The notes: generated from the sequence alone by a model not told the origin. A stretch of 64,000 nt of DNA from Kribbella pittospori (GCF_004331465.1 NZ_SJKB01000006.1:124001-188000), one strand, 5' to 3'. Shown: positions 26,451 through 35,130, counted from the stretch's first letter. Translations and numbers: made by a program.

Positions 26451-27128
26451 CTACTTGACTTTCTCAGATACCGAACGCCGGCCGCGGACCTTCACCACCA
26501 CGAACCAGGCCACCGCCGCCACCGCACCCGCGATCACGACCCACTGGAAGACGCCCACCGACGACTCCACGACATGCCACCGCTCACCGAGTTGGTAGCC
26601 GGCGACGATCAGCAACGAGTTCCAGACCAGATTCCCCAGTGCGGTCAACGACAGGAACAACGCCACCGGCATCCGCTCCACCCCGGCCGGCACCGAGATC
26701 AGGCTGCGCACCACCGGCACCAACCGACCGATCAGCACCGCCTTCGACCCGTGCCGGTTGAACCAGGTCTCCGCCTTGTCGACATCCTCGATCTTCACCA
26801 GCGGCAACTTCCGCGCCACCGCCCTGGTCCGATCCCGGCCCAGCCCGGCCCCCACGCCGTACAGGGCTAGCGCGCCGACGATCGACCCGAGTGTGGTGAA
26901 CACGATCGCGCTGACCAGCCCGAGATCGCCGCGGCTGGCCGCGAAACCCGCCAGCGGCAGGATGACCTCGCTGGGCAACGGTGGAAAGAGATTCTCCAAC
27001 GCCACCGCGAGTCCAGCGCCTGGTGCGCCCAGCTCCTCCATCAGGTCGATGGCCCAGCCGGCCACTCCTCCGGTCGGTTCCTGCGTCGCCTGCAGCGCGG
27101 TCATCATCACCTGATTCGTCGTGAACAT
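26451..27128 (-). CDS. DedA-family membrane protein
   Basis: 225 residues with 4-5 helices. DedA hallmarks are 'ENLFPPLPSEVILPLAGFAA', 'LGSIVGALALYGVGAGLG', 'FNRHGSKAVLIGRLVPVVRS' and 'PAGVERMPVALFLSLTALGN'. Members are lipid scramblases or flippases needed for envelope homeostasis. The start is uncertain: ATG 27128 is used, and ATG 27107/27104 downstream are alternatives; no strong Shine-Dalgarno marks any of them. Confidence 0.92.
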   Translation of the reverse strand: MFTTNQVMMTALQATQEPTGGVAGWAIDLMEELGAPGAGLAVALENLFPPLPSEVILPLAGFAASRGDLGLVSAIVFTTLGSIVGALALYGVGAGLGRDRTRAVARKLPLVKIEDVDKAETWFNRHGSKAVLIGRLVPVVRSLISVPAGVERMPVALFLSLTALGNLVWNSLLIVAGYQLGERWHVVESSVGVFQWVVIAGAVAAVAWFVVVKVRGRRSVSEKVK

Positions 27129-27274
27129 GCGGACGACGGTAGGTGCGCGAACACCCTCCACACACTGGGGCCAACCGCCGTCCCGGGCCGGGTTTTCCAC
27201 CGTACCGACCGGGGGAAAACCCCACTCCCGTCAGCCGAACCGCACCCCAAGCTCACCCGAACCGCAGCCCGAAC

Positions 27275-28024
27275 TCACCCGAACCGCGGCCCGAGGAACA
27301 GCCCGCCGGTCGCGTCCACGGTCTGCCCCGTGATCCACCGCGCGTCGTCGGAGGCAAGGTACGCGACAACATCGGCGACATCCTCGCCGCGACCCAGCCG
27401 ACCCAGCGAGGTGTTCTGAGTGACGAAGTCGACAAGCCCCGGCGTCTCGAAGAACGCACCGTTCGCCTCGGTCCGGGTCGCGCCCGGCGACACCGCATTC
27501 ACAGTGATGTTCCGCGGACCGAGCGCATGCGCGAGCGTCATGGTCATCGTCTCCACCGCACCCTTCGTCATCGCGAACGACGTCTGGATCGGGTTCGCGA
27601 ACCGAGTGGCACTCGACGAGAGCGAGATGATCCGGCCACCGTCACGCAGTACCGGCAGCAGCCGCTGGATCAGGAAGTACGGCGCTCTGACGTTGACGGC
27701 GAACAGCGCATCGAACGCCGCCTCGGTGTCGGTCTCAATCGGACCGGCCGGAGGCGCCGCCGCATTGTTGACCAGCACATCCAACGGCCGACCGGCCAGC
27801 CCGTCCGAGAGTTGCCCGAACACCTCGTCGACATCACCGGGAACGCCAAGCTCCGCCCCGATCAGGAACCCACGACCCCCGATCCGCTCAAGCGTTTCCT
27901 CAGCGCCCGCCTTGTCGCGGTGGTAGTGCACCGCCACCTCGACACCTCCCGCAGCCAGCCGCTCCGCGATCGCACGACCGATCCCGCGCGAGGCGCCGGT
28001 CACCAACGCCACCCTCTGGTTCAT
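27275..28024 (-). CDS. short-chain dehydrogenase/reductase
   Basis: 249 residues. The Rossmann motif is 'VALVTGASRGIGRAIAERL', with 'VLVNNAAA', a catalytic Ser in 'IISLSSSATRFA' and the C-terminal 'GQTVDATGGLF' typical of classical SDRs. The YxxxK catalytic site is altered: the segment reads 'QTSFAMTKGAVETM', Phe replacing the usual Tyr, which would abolish normal SDR chemistry unless another residue substitutes. Divergent from the TetR gene 28058-28621 across a 33-bp spacer holding a palindrome, so likely its target. Confidence 0.88.
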   Translation of the reverse strand: MNQRVALVTGASRGIGRAIAERLAAGGVEVAVHYHRDKAGAEETLERIGGRGFLIGAELGVPGDVDEVFGQLSDGLAGRPLDVLVNNAAAPPAGPIETDTEAAFDALFAVNVRAPYFLIQRLLPVLRDGGRIISLSSSATRFANPIQTSFAMTKGAVETMTMTLAHALGPRNITVNAVSPGATRTEANGAFFETPGLVDFVTQNTSLGRLGRGEDVADVVAYLASDDARWITGQTVDATGGLFLGPRFG

Positions 28025-28031
28025 GTTAGAA

Positions 28032-28048
28032 ACTATCATGTTGTTAGT
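28032..28048. promoter_or_regulatory. palindromic operator between SDR and TetR genes
   Basis: ACTATCATGTTGTTAGT, with matching ACTA/TAGT ends and CA/TG inner pairs, lies in the short AT-rich spacer between two divergent start codons (28024 and 28058). Its position implies very short leaders and control of both genes. Confidence 0.5.
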
Positions 28049-28057
28049 ATCTACCAC

Positions 28058-28621
28058 ATGAGTCTGAGGGACCGCCAGAGAGCCGAGACCAGGCACCGGA
28101 TCCAGCGGCAGGCGATCAGGTTGTTCGTCGACCGCGGGTACGACGCGACCACGGTGAACGACGTCGCTGCCGCGGCCGGTGTCTCCGCGATGACGGTCTA
28201 CCGGCACTTCCCCACCAAGGAAGACCTCGTCCTGTACGACGACTTCGATCAACTCGCCGCAGCGACGATCGGCGAACTCCCCGCCACCGGCTCACTGGCG
28301 GACCGCATCGGCCGCACCGTACTTGCGACGTTCGACCTGGCCGGCACGCACGATCGGGAGCTCCTGCTCGACCGGCTGCGGCTGATGATCTCGACACCAG
28401 CCCTCCAAGCCCGCCACCTCGACAGCCAGTACCGCCTGCAAGAGGCCTTCGTCACCGGGATCGACGACCCCACCGCCGAGTTCCAGACCCGCGCGGCCGC
28501 CGGAGCCGTGCTGGGCGTCGCCTACACCGCCCTGCTCCGGTGGGCCGCCGAGGACGGCGAGAGCAGCCTGCCCGAACTCTTCCGCGAGGCGTTCACCAGC
28601 ACCTTCGGGCAATCGCTCTGA
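28058..28621 (+). CDS. TetR-family transcriptional regulator
   Basis: 187 residues. HTH: 'AETRHRIQRQAIRLFVDRGY', 'TTVNDVAAAAGVSAMTVYRH', 'FPTKEDLVLYDD'. The C-terminal domain contains 'TRAAAGAVLGVAYTALLRWA', seen in the MftR-like C-terminal group of actinobacterial TetR proteins. Probably represses itself and the divergent SDR. Confidence 0.92.
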   Translation: MSLRDRQRAETRHRIQRQAIRLFVDRGYDATTVNDVAAAAGVSAMTVYRHFPTKEDLVLYDDFDQLAAATIGELPATGSLADRIGRTVLATFDLAGTHDRELLLDRLRLMISTPALQARHLDSQYRLQEAFVTGIDDPTAEFQTRAAAGAVLGVAYTALLRWAAEDGESSLPELFREAFTSTFGQSL

Positions 28622-28647
28622 GCGGACCGCCGACGTATATTCCTCAT

Positions 28648-28953
28648 ATGGCAACTACGTTCGAGGTGCTGGCGGAACCGCGGCGGCGGGACATCCTCGA
28701 CCTGCTGCGGACCGGCGAGCGGCCGGTCGGCGAACTCGTGGAGCAACTGGACCTGAGCCAGCCCGCTGTGTCGAAACATCTGAAGGTCCTGCGCGACGCC
28801 GGGCTGGTGGAGGTCCGCCACGACGCACAGCGCCGCTGGTACCGCCTTCGCCCTGCGCCGCTCGCCGAGATCGACGCCTGGCTCGAGCCGTACCGCGACT
28901 TGTGGCGCACTCGTCTCGACGCTCTCGAGGCGCACCTCGACAGGATGGACTGA
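28648..28953 (+). CDS. ArsR-family winged-helix regulator
   Basis: 101 residues: 'FEVLAEPRRRDILDLLRTGE', 'PVGELVEQLDLSQPAVSKHL', 'KVLRDAGLVEVRHDAQRRWY'. No cysteine metal site is visible, placing it in the non-metal group that often sits next to SRPBCC/AHSA1 genes; here no such gene follows. It starts only 27 bases after the TetR stop and ends 1 base before the convergent neighbour. Confidence 0.9.
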   Translation: MATTFEVLAEPRRRDILDLLRTGERPVGELVEQLDLSQPAVSKHLKVLRDAGLVEVRHDAQRRWYRLRPAPLAEIDAWLEPYRDLWRTRLDALEAHLDRMD

Positions 28954-28954
28954 G

Positions 28955-29575
28955 TCAGGTCAGCTCGGGGACGCGCAGGTGGGCGATCACCAGCTCGAAC
29001 TCACCGGTGTCGAGGACCTGTGCGCCGGCGTCCTTGCTGGTGGCGGCGCGCATCGAGGCGGCGGCCTCGCGGTTGCTGTCCATCGCCTCCCGGCTGTCGT
29101 AGGTCACCGACGAGACGGCCCGGCCCGAGGCGCGGTCGACCAGCAGACTTGCGCTGCAGAACCCGGCCAGATCCTCCAGCCGCGGCAGTGAGGCGAGCCG
29201 GTAGACGTCGATCGCCCGGTCCAGGTTGGCGGGGTCGACGCTCACCCAGGTCGCCCGGATGCATGCGCCGGCGACCGAGCGGTGATCCCGATGCAGTACG
29301 GCGATCTCCCACTCCTGAACCTGCGGACTACCACCGAGTGTCCGCGCCAGCCGCTCCCGCACCGGCCGCAACTCTTCGTCGGTGGCCCGCATCGCCTGCT
29401 CCGACCGCCACGCAGTGGTGGTGATGCAGCGACCGGACTCCCGGTCGGCCATCATCGACAGGCCGACGCAGCCCTCCATCTCCATGAGACTGGGCATCAC
29501 TTCGTCGCGCACCTGCGCGATGCCCGCGTCCATCGACATGAGCATCGCGTCGATCGTGGTGGAACGCGCGTACAT
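28955..29575 (-). CDS. two-domain ABM/dimeric alpha-beta barrel protein
   Basis: 206 residues apparently built from two ferredoxin-like halves: 'DAGIAQVRDEVMPSLMEMEG' with 'MMADRESGRCITTTAWRSEQ', and 'DRAIDVYRLASLPRLEDLAG' with 'LLVDRASGRAVSSVTYDSRE'. Each half has the 'CxxLxxxxDRxSGRxxxxxxW/Y' pattern of stress-responsive or antibiotic-biosynthesis-monooxygenase-like proteins. No catalytic function can be assigned. ATG 29575 was chosen (GGTGGAG just upstream); the frame is open to 29824 but not conserved. Confidence 0.75.
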   Translation of the reverse strand: MYARSTTIDAMLMSMDAGIAQVRDEVMPSLMEMEGCVGLSMMADRESGRCITTTAWRSEQAMRATDEELRPVRERLARTLGGSPQVQEWEIAVLHRDHRSVAGACIRATWVSVDPANLDRAIDVYRLASLPRLEDLAGFCSASLLVDRASGRAVSSVTYDSREAMDSNREAAASMRAATSKDAGAQVLDTGEFELVIAHLRVPELT

Positions 29576-29682
29576 GCTCCACCCCCTTACCGTCGGGGCG
29601 GCGCCCGGGTAGCGCCACCGGTCTGATCCCACATTCCTCCGCCCGCCCGACCAGTACAAGGGACGGATGGTTGACTGGCCCG

Positions 29683-30453
29683 ATGGGAATCCCCAGCACC
29701 TCCGACGCCGAGCTCGGCCAGGCCCGCGCCACCCGCTGGTGGGTCCGCGGACGACGGATCGGATCGCTCGAGCGGGCCGCGAAGTTCGTCGACGACGTCG
29801 GTTTCGCGCTGCTCTTCCCGGCACCGCGCACCGTCGTACCGTCCTTGTGGGAGGCGGTCGCCGGCGAGGACGAGGAGCCGTTCGGCACCGGTATGGGCAC
29901 GAACGAGCAACGCGTCTGGACCTGGAAGGACGAACTGCCCCGGCGTGGTCTCGCCTGGTACGGCGCCTACCTCGGCAGCCGCGGCTCCTTCCTGTCGCCT
30001 GAGCTCGTGAAGGCGCTCTACCCGGCGCCGGGCGACCCCAGCGACCACCTCTTCCTCGAACTGTCGCCGACGGCCCATGAGATCGCCGACGCGATCGCGG
30101 CCGAGCCGTTGCCGAGCGCCACGCTGCGAGCGCTGATCGGCAGCAAGAGCCGCTACCAACGAGCGATCACTGAGCTGCAGCGCAATCTGCTGGTGACCAC
30201 CGCAGGTGTCCACGAGACCGGATTCGGCTGGCCGGCGGCGCTGATCGCGCTCACCTGTCATCAGTTCGACGTCGGTGGCGCGACCGATCACACGCTGGCT
30301 GCCGAACGGTTCCTGGACACCATGGTCGCCACCACGCCAGGCGAGCTCGCCCGCGCCTTCCGGTGGCCGGTGGCGCAGGCGCGAGCCCTCCTGGAGGAGC
30401 AGGTCGACGCCGGCCGGGCGACCTTCGACGGCGTCCGGTACGTCGCCGGCTAG
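29683..30453 (+). CDS. AlkZ-related winged-helix protein
   Basis: 256 residues with 'FVDDVGFALLFPAPRTVVPS', 'VWTWKDELPRRGLAWYGAYL' and C-terminal 'FRWPVAQARALLEEQVDAGR'. These resemble the YcaQ/AlkZ-related family of winged-helix proteins, some of which are DNA glycosylases for crosslinks. The QxQ/QxD catalytic motif of true AlkZ is not evident, so glycosylase activity is doubtful. ATG 29683 is used; TTG 29671 is an alternative. Its last 4 bases overlap the VOC gene tail to tail. Confidence 0.7.
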   Translation: MGIPSTSDAELGQARATRWWVRGRRIGSLERAAKFVDDVGFALLFPAPRTVVPSLWEAVAGEDEEPFGTGMGTNEQRVWTWKDELPRRGLAWYGAYLGSRGSFLSPELVKALYPAPGDPSDHLFLELSPTAHEIADAIAAEPLPSATLRALIGSKSRYQRAITELQRNLLVTTAGVHETGFGWPAALIALTCHQFDVGGATDHTLAAERFLDTMVATTPGELARAFRWPVAQARALLEEQVDAGRATFDGVRYVAG

Positions 30454-30800
30454 CGGACCTCGGCCAGGTCGAAGACGTTGCCCTCGGGGTCGGCGAGCGT
30501 GATCCAGTGGGCGCCGTACTCGTCGTGCTCGTCGTGACGCTTCGCGCCGAGCGCGATCAGGCGATCGATCTCGGCGGACCAGTCGGCGGTGGCCAGGTCG
30601 AGGTGCAGCCGGTTCTTGCCGACGCGCGGCTCGGGGACCTGGAGGAACATCAGCGTCGGGCCGTCCGCGGCCTTGTTCACGGTGGCGAAGAACTCGTTGC
30701 CGCCGGCATCGACCTCCGAGGACAGCACGCCGGCCCAGAAGGTGGCGAGCGCGGTGGCGTCGGAGCTGTCGAAGACGACGTTCTCGAGAGAGATGGACAT
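30450..30800 (-). CDS. VOC-family (glyoxalase-like) protein
   Basis: 116 residues of the vicinal oxygen chelate fold: 'ISLENVVFDSSDATALATFW', 'VGKNRLHLDLATADWSAEID', 'LADPEGNVFDLAEV'. Metal-ligand positions (His in 'RLHLDL', Glu/Asp at the end) are plausible. It sits directly downstream of the MerR regulator in one operon (3-base gap), so it may be a resistance protein of the bleomycin-binding/fosfomycin type or a ligand sequestering protein; the sequence does not decide. Confidence 0.88.
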   Translation of the reverse strand: MSISLENVVFDSSDATALATFWAGVLSSEVDAGGNEFFATVNKAADGPTLMFLQVPEPRVGKNRLHLDLATADWSAEIDRLIALGAKRHDEHDEYGAHWITLADPEGNVFDLAEVR

Positions 30801-30803
30801 GGA

Positions 30804-31634
30804 TCAGCCTTTCGTGACAGGGGATGGGGGGATCTGCCGGATCGGCCAGCAGATCTCGGTGCGATAGCTCGCCGGGTCGGGGCCGTCCCCCGGGCCGACG
30901 ACGTACAACTCACGGATCGGGCCGGTCGCGACCTCGCAGTACTCCGCGACATGGCTGCCGAGCGCGCCATAGCTGCGGTCGAAGTCGGTCAGCGGCCCGC
31001 TGTGGACGCCGATCGCGAAGAATCCGCCGGGAAGATCGACCAGTTCGACGCCTTCGGCCGGCGCCTGGTCCGGCGCTACCGGCAGGAAGGCGATCACCTG
31101 ACCGGAATCCTCGGTGAAGAACTCATCGCTGTACGTCGCTCCGGAGGTGGCGACGATGCCGTCGCGGGCGGCGATCTCGCCGAGCCGCCCGAAGGCGGAC
31201 TCGTACCACGGCCCGAGCCGCTCCCGCTCGACGTGTCCGGAGACGCCGTACGCCCGGAACGCGGGGATGAACCGGTACTCGACGGCGAGCTCGGCCGGTT
31301 GGAGGGTCAGCATCTCGCGGAGCGACGCGACCACGTCGCGGGTGTGGGCGAGCTCTTGCTCCATCCGGTCCAGGTGCGCGCGGAGCGTCTCCTCCCTGCT
31401 GCCACCGTCGGCCGCATCGACGACCGCCCGGACCTCCGGCAGCGGCATCCGGAGCTCGCGCAGTCGCCTGATCAGCTGGGCGACCTCGACCTGGGACGTC
31501 TCGTACCGCCGGTAGCCCGACGACGGGTCGACAGAGGCCGGCGCGAGCAGGCCGATCTCGTGGTAGTGATGCAGGGTCTTCACGCTGAGATGTGTCAAGC
31601 GAGAGAACTCGCCGACCGTCACCTGTGCCGTCAT
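30804..31634 (-). CDS. MerR-family regulator with GyrI-like effector domain
   Basis: 276 residues. The N-terminal MerR HTH is 'VTVGEFSRLTHLSVKTLHHY', 'HEIGLLAPASVDPSSGYRRY' and 'VAQLIRRLRELRMPLPEVRA'. A coiled-coil linker ('LRAHLDRMEQELAHTRDVVA') leads to a C-terminal GyrI/BmrR-type ligand domain ('FIPAFRAYGVSGHVERERLG', 'LVDLPGGFFAIGVHSGPL'). Such proteins bind cationic or hydrophobic drugs and activate promoters with 19-20 bp spacers. Two matching operators lie upstream. Co-transcribed with the VOC gene. Confidence 0.93.
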   Translation of the reverse strand: MTAQVTVGEFSRLTHLSVKTLHHYHEIGLLAPASVDPSSGYRRYETSQVEVAQLIRRLRELRMPLPEVRAVVDAADGGSREETLRAHLDRMEQELAHTRDVVASLREMLTLQPAELAVEYRFIPAFRAYGVSGHVERERLGPWYESAFGRLGEIAARDGIVATSGATYSDEFFTEDSGQVIAFLPVAPDQAPAEGVELVDLPGGFFAIGVHSGPLTDFDRSYGALGSHVAEYCEVATGPIRELYVVGPGDGPDPASYRTEICWPIRQIPPSPVTKG

Positions 31635-31647
31635 GAGCTCAGCTTCC

Positions 31648-31668
31648 ACCCTCCGCTAACCGGAGGGT
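31648..31668 (-). promoter_or_regulatory. MerR operator, proximal
   Basis: ACCCTCCG-N5-CGGAGGGT, a perfect 8-bp inverted repeat, lies 13 bases upstream of the MerR start. On the minus strand a TTGACC (31666-31671) abuts it, so the operator occupies the spacer between -35 and -10 as is usual for MerR activators. Confidence 0.75.
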
Positions 31669-31708
31669 CAAATCGAAAGAAGAAAGGAAGCGAAGCGGGT
31701 GGGCTTCC

Positions 31709-31729
31709 ACCCTCCGGTAACCGGAGAGT
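31709..31729 (-). promoter_or_regulatory. MerR operator, distal duplicate
   Basis: ACCCTCCG-N5-CGGAGAGT, one mismatch from the proximal site, exactly 61 bases further upstream. The flanking bases (GCTTCC before, CGAA after) are also repeated, so a promoter segment was duplicated in tandem. Confidence 0.7.
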
Positions 31730-31737
31730 CGAACCGA

Positions 31738-31772
31738 AGCCGGCGCCGCCTGGGGACAAGGCGACGCCGGCT
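31738..31772 (-). terminator. terminator-like hairpin after the GH18 gene
   Basis: AGCCGGCGCCGCCT (31738-31751) pairs with AGGCGACGCCGGCT (31759-31772), 14 bp with one mismatch and a 7-base loop, 16 bases after the GH18 stop. It separates the glycosidase operon from the merR promoter. Confidence 0.75.
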
Positions 31773-31787
31773 CAGGGTTGGTACAGG

Positions 31788-33158
31788 TCAGCCGCGGTAG
31801 CGACCGATCACCTTGGTGTAGTCCCAGGCCTGCTGCGGGACGCCGGAGCAGGTGTCCGCGCCACCGCCGTTGCACGGCCGATCGCGGTTGACCGACCAGA
31901 ACGTGAACCGGGCCAGGTGGTGCTCACTCGCGTACGACAGCATCGACTCGAAGTCGGACAGGTTGACCCGCTCACCGGCGACGTCGGTGATCCCGTTCAT
32001 CGACGAGATGCCGATCTTCCGGTACGCCGCGTCGTCGCTCAGGCCGTACGCCGACTTGACCTGGTTCTTCAGCCCGTCGGCCGCCTGCCGGGTCAGCGTG
32101 CCCATGTTGGTCGAGCCGCCGCCGAAGTCGAACGGCATGATCACCCAGCCGTCGAGGTTCAGCCCCGAGGCCGCACCACGCCGGATCAGGTCCTGGCCGT
32201 TGCCGTCCGGCCCGGACGTCGTCGTACCAAAGGTCAGGTACGTCGCGATGCCGAGGTTGTTCTGCTCGACGATCTTCAGCGCGTCGATCACCTTCTGCCG
32301 CACCGCGGCGCTGGCGACCTCCTGGTCCTCGATGTCGATGTCGATCGCCTTCAGCGACAGCGCGTTGATCACCTTCTGGTACGCGCCGGCCAACTCACTC
32401 GCGGATCCGCAGCTCTGACCGAGCTTGTTGCCGGACCAGCCACCGATCGACACCACAGCGTCGCCGCCGTTGGCCCGGATCGCGTTCAGCGCCTGCTGGT
32501 CCACGCCACCGGTGAGCGGCCGGTTGCCGTCCCACTGCGGGTTGCAGTAGCCGTTGGACAGGATGAACGCCATCGTGAACCACTTGACGCCGGTCGCGTT
32601 CATCACGGTCGCCGGGCTGGGCGGGCTGCCCCAGCCCTGATAGAGGTACGGCGCTGCCGCCATCGGAGCACCGCCCGCCGGTGGCGGACTATCGTCCGCC
32701 GCCGGGACGTTCCACTTCTGGTTCGCCGCACCGGTGCAGCTCCACAGCTGCAGCGGAGTGCTGTTGGCGGAGTTGTTGCCTGTGACATCGAGGCACTTGT
32801 TCGCCTGCGGGTTCACCAGGTCCCGGCCGGAGGTGTAGGTCCACTGCTGCGCCGCGCTGCCGTTGCAGGTCCACAGCTGCACCTTGGCGCCGTTCGCGAC
32901 CGAGCCACCGCTGACGTCCAGGCACTTGCCCAGCGCGGTCAGCGTCCCGCTCGAGTTCCGCCTCCAGCTCTGCGCGCCGGTTCCGTTGCAGTCGTAGAGC
33001 TGGACCTGAGTGCCGTCCGCGCTGCTCGCGGCGGCGACGTCCATGCACTTCCCGGCAAGGCCTGTGACCGTGCCGGTCGCCGCCTGGGCGGGTCCGGCCG
33101 TCATCAGCAGGCCGGCACCGAGCATCAGAGCCGCGGCCACCGCCGCTGCCCGGCGCAT
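31788..33158 (-). CDS. secreted GH18 chitinase-like protein with N-terminal R-type lectin
   Basis: 456 residues. Sec signal peptide ends 'AGPAQA' (about residue 27). An R-type (ricin B, CBM13) beta-trefoil follows (about 30-155) with QxW repeats 'AQSWRR', 'AQQWTY', 'NQKWNV'. A GH18 TIM barrel occupies the rest ('WFTMAFILSNGYCNP', 'VVSIGGWSGN', catalytic 'AIDIDIEDQE' giving DxDxE, 'WVIMPFDFGGG', 'FTFWSVNRDRPC'). Hydrolyses beta-1,4-GlcNAc polymers by substrate-assisted catalysis. Its start overlaps the GH30 stop by one base (TGATG), so the two are co-translated. The lectin module is nearly the same as in GH30 and GH16. Confidence 0.92.
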   Translation of the reverse strand: MRRAAAVAAALMLGAGLLMTAGPAQAATGTVTGLAGKCMDVAAASSADGTQVQLYDCNGTGAQSWRRNSSGTLTALGKCLDVSGGSVANGAKVQLWTCNGSAAQQWTYTSGRDLVNPQANKCLDVTGNNSANSTPLQLWSCTGAANQKWNVPAADDSPPPAGGAPMAAAPYLYQGWGSPPSPATVMNATGVKWFTMAFILSNGYCNPQWDGNRPLTGGVDQQALNAIRANGGDAVVSIGGWSGNKLGQSCGSASELAGAYQKVINALSLKAIDIDIEDQEVASAAVRQKVIDALKIVEQNNLGIATYLTFGTTTSGPDGNGQDLIRRGAASGLNLDGWVIMPFDFGGGSTNMGTLTRQAADGLKNQVKSAYGLSDDAAYRKIGISSMNGITDVAGERVNLSDFESMLSYASEHHLARFTFWSVNRDRPCNGGGADTCSGVPQQAWDYTKVIGRYRG

Positions 33159-35044
33159 CAGACGTTCCACTTCTGGTTCGCGGCACCGGTGCAGCTCCAC
33201 AGCTGCAGCGGTGTGGCGTTCGCCGAATTGTTGCCAGTGACATCAAGACACTTGTTCGCCTGGGGATTCACCAGATCTCTCCCACTTGTATAGGTCCATT
33301 GCTGGGCGGCACTTCCGTTGCACGAATAGAGCTGAACCTTCGCTCCGTTGGCGACCGAGCCGGCGTTCACGTCGAGGCACTTGCCGAGGGCACGGATCGT
33401 CCCGTCGCCTGGGCGCTCCCATTGCTGCGCCGCCGTACCGTTGCAGTCGTAGAGCTGCACCGCGGTGCCGTCGGCGGCGTTGGCGCCGGCGACGTCGATG
33501 CACTTGCCGGCCAGCCCGGTGATGGCGGAACCCGTTCCGCCACCGCCGCCCTGTGTGCCGGACCAGGTGAAGGTCGCCGACGTCTTGGTCGGCAGCGTGT
33601 AGACGAAGGACTGGCTGCCCCAGTTCACCCGCACCGACTGCGAGCTACCGGTGGTGTTGAACGCGATCAGCGCCTTCGAGCCGTCCGGGTTCTTCCACGC
33701 CACGTTCTTGACCGAGTTGTTCGCACTCGAGTCGATCCGCAGCGCACCCGGCTTCACGAACTTGGTCAGGTGGCCCATCGTGTAGTACTCGACGGTCTTG
33801 GTGACCTGGCCGCGCTGGCTGTCGTTGCGGTGCACGGTGACGAGACCGGTGCAGACGTTGCAGCCGGCACCGACGTACGGGAGCATGTCCTCGTCCTGGG
33901 CGAGGCTCCACTTGACCCACGACTTGTCCCAGTTGCGGGTGTAGTCGATCAGGTTGTTCATGTCCTCGACCTGCTGGTTCGGGATCCAGGTTCCGCCGGA
34001 GTGCTCGGTCATGTAGGCGTTCACGTTCGGGTACTGGTTGTGGATCTGCGTCTGCAGGTTCACGTCGCCGCCGTACCCGTGCCAGGCGATGCCGCCGAAC
34101 AGCGGGTCGTTGCGCAGGCCGGCGTCGGCGAGCGGGACCGAACCGAGGTCGTTGTAGTTGCCCCAGTTGTAGTCCAGGACCAGCACCTTGGTGGTGATGC
34201 CGGCCGCCCGGAACGCCGGGAACAGGTGGTTCTTGGTGAAGTTCAGCAGGCCGGCGCCGTTCCAGTTCATCGACGCGTAGCCGGTGTTGTCGTTCCCGCA
34301 GCAGGTAGGCTCGTTCTGCACCGAGACGTAGTCGATGTGGTTGCCCTGGGCCTCGTTCTGCTGGATGTACTTGACGAAGTACTGCGCGTACATCGGGTAG
34401 TACTCGGCCTTCAGCCAGCCGCGGTTGGTGAACTTGTTGTTGTCCTTCATCCAGGCCGGCGCGCTCCACGGCGCACCCTTCACCTTCAGCGCCGGGTTCA
34501 GCTGCTTGGCCTGCTTGGTCAGCGGTACGACGTCCGCCAGGTCGTGCTGGATGCTGAAGTCGTTCAGGTCGCAGCAGGTGTCGTCGTACGAGTAGTTGAA
34601 GCGGGCCAGGTCCGAGGCACCCATCGGGTTGCGGGTGAAGGCCAGGCCGATCCCGTTCACCGGGTCGAACAGGTCCTTCATCACCTGGTCGCGGGTCGCC
34701 TGGGAGATCGTGTTGCTGCTGTTCAGCAGCCAGGCGGCGCTGTCGGTGAACGACGCGCCACCACCTTCGAACGACTGGTACGTCGTGTTCTCGTTGACCG
34801 TGATCGTCTGGTTGGCCGAGCCGCCGGCCGGGCCGAAGTTCACCGGCGTCTGCTGCTGCAGACCGCGGGTGACGTTGCGGCCGGCCGAGTCGTTGGTGGT
34901 GGTCAGCCAGATGTTGACCTGCTCACCGGCGGCCTGGGCGGGTGGTGCGGTGCCGAATCCGAGTCCGGTCGCGGCTACGCACGCCGCTGCCACCGCAATC
35001 GGCAGCAAGCGGAGGGCGCGACGAGGTTTCCCGTTCGCGGGCAT
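33158..35044 (-). CDS. secreted GH30 endo-beta-1,6-glucanase-like enzyme with C-terminal R-type lectin
   Basis: 628 residues. Signal peptide ends 'APPAQA' (about residue 38). The GH30 TIM barrel plus side beta-domain spans about 60-490: 'YQSFEGGGASFTDSAAWLL', 'LKVKGAPWSAPAWMKDN', acid/base Glu in 'VSVQNEPTCCGN' and nucleophile Glu in 'NAYMTEHSGGTW'. The pattern fits the GH30 glucosylceramidase/beta-1,6-glucanase group (subfamily 3-like), although subfamily is inferred. A Gly-rich linker leads to the ricin-type trefoil (about 505-628). Some lectin codons (near 33280-33300) are AT-richer than the neighbourhood. A consensus TTGACA promoter lies upstream. Confidence 0.9.
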   Translation of the reverse strand: MPANGKPRRALRLLPIAVAAACVAATGLGFGTAPPAQAAGEQVNIWLTTTNDSAGRNVTRGLQQQTPVNFGPAGGSANQTITVNENTTYQSFEGGGASFTDSAAWLLNSSNTISQATRDQVMKDLFDPVNGIGLAFTRNPMGASDLARFNYSYDDTCCDLNDFSIQHDLADVVPLTKQAKQLNPALKVKGAPWSAPAWMKDNNKFTNRGWLKAEYYPMYAQYFVKYIQQNEAQGNHIDYVSVQNEPTCCGNDNTGYASMNWNGAGLLNFTKNHLFPAFRAAGITTKVLVLDYNWGNYNDLGSVPLADAGLRNDPLFGGIAWHGYGGDVNLQTQIHNQYPNVNAYMTEHSGGTWIPNQQVEDMNNLIDYTRNWDKSWVKWSLAQDEDMLPYVGAGCNVCTGLVTVHRNDSQRGQVTKTVEYYTMGHLTKFVKPGALRIDSSANNSVKNVAWKNPDGSKALIAFNTTGSSQSVRVNWGSQSFVYTLPTKTSATFTWSGTQGGGGGTGSAITGLAGKCIDVAGANAADGTAVQLYDCNGTAAQQWERPGDGTIRALGKCLDVNAGSVANGAKVQLYSCNGSAAQQWTYTSGRDLVNPQANKCLDVTGNNSANATPLQLWSCTGAANQKWNV

Positions 35045-35130
35045 GGGGCGGTTCTCCCTTGTTCAGAAGGGTTCTGGAGACATCAGGGAGTTGTCGGCGT
35101 CTGCCCGCGCCGCAACAGGTGGTCACCATG

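Noticed and set aside
30363..33293. 976-codon open frame on the plus strand
   Set aside because: It runs antisense across VOC, MerR and GH18, which all have conserved motifs; its composition is that of a shadow frame.
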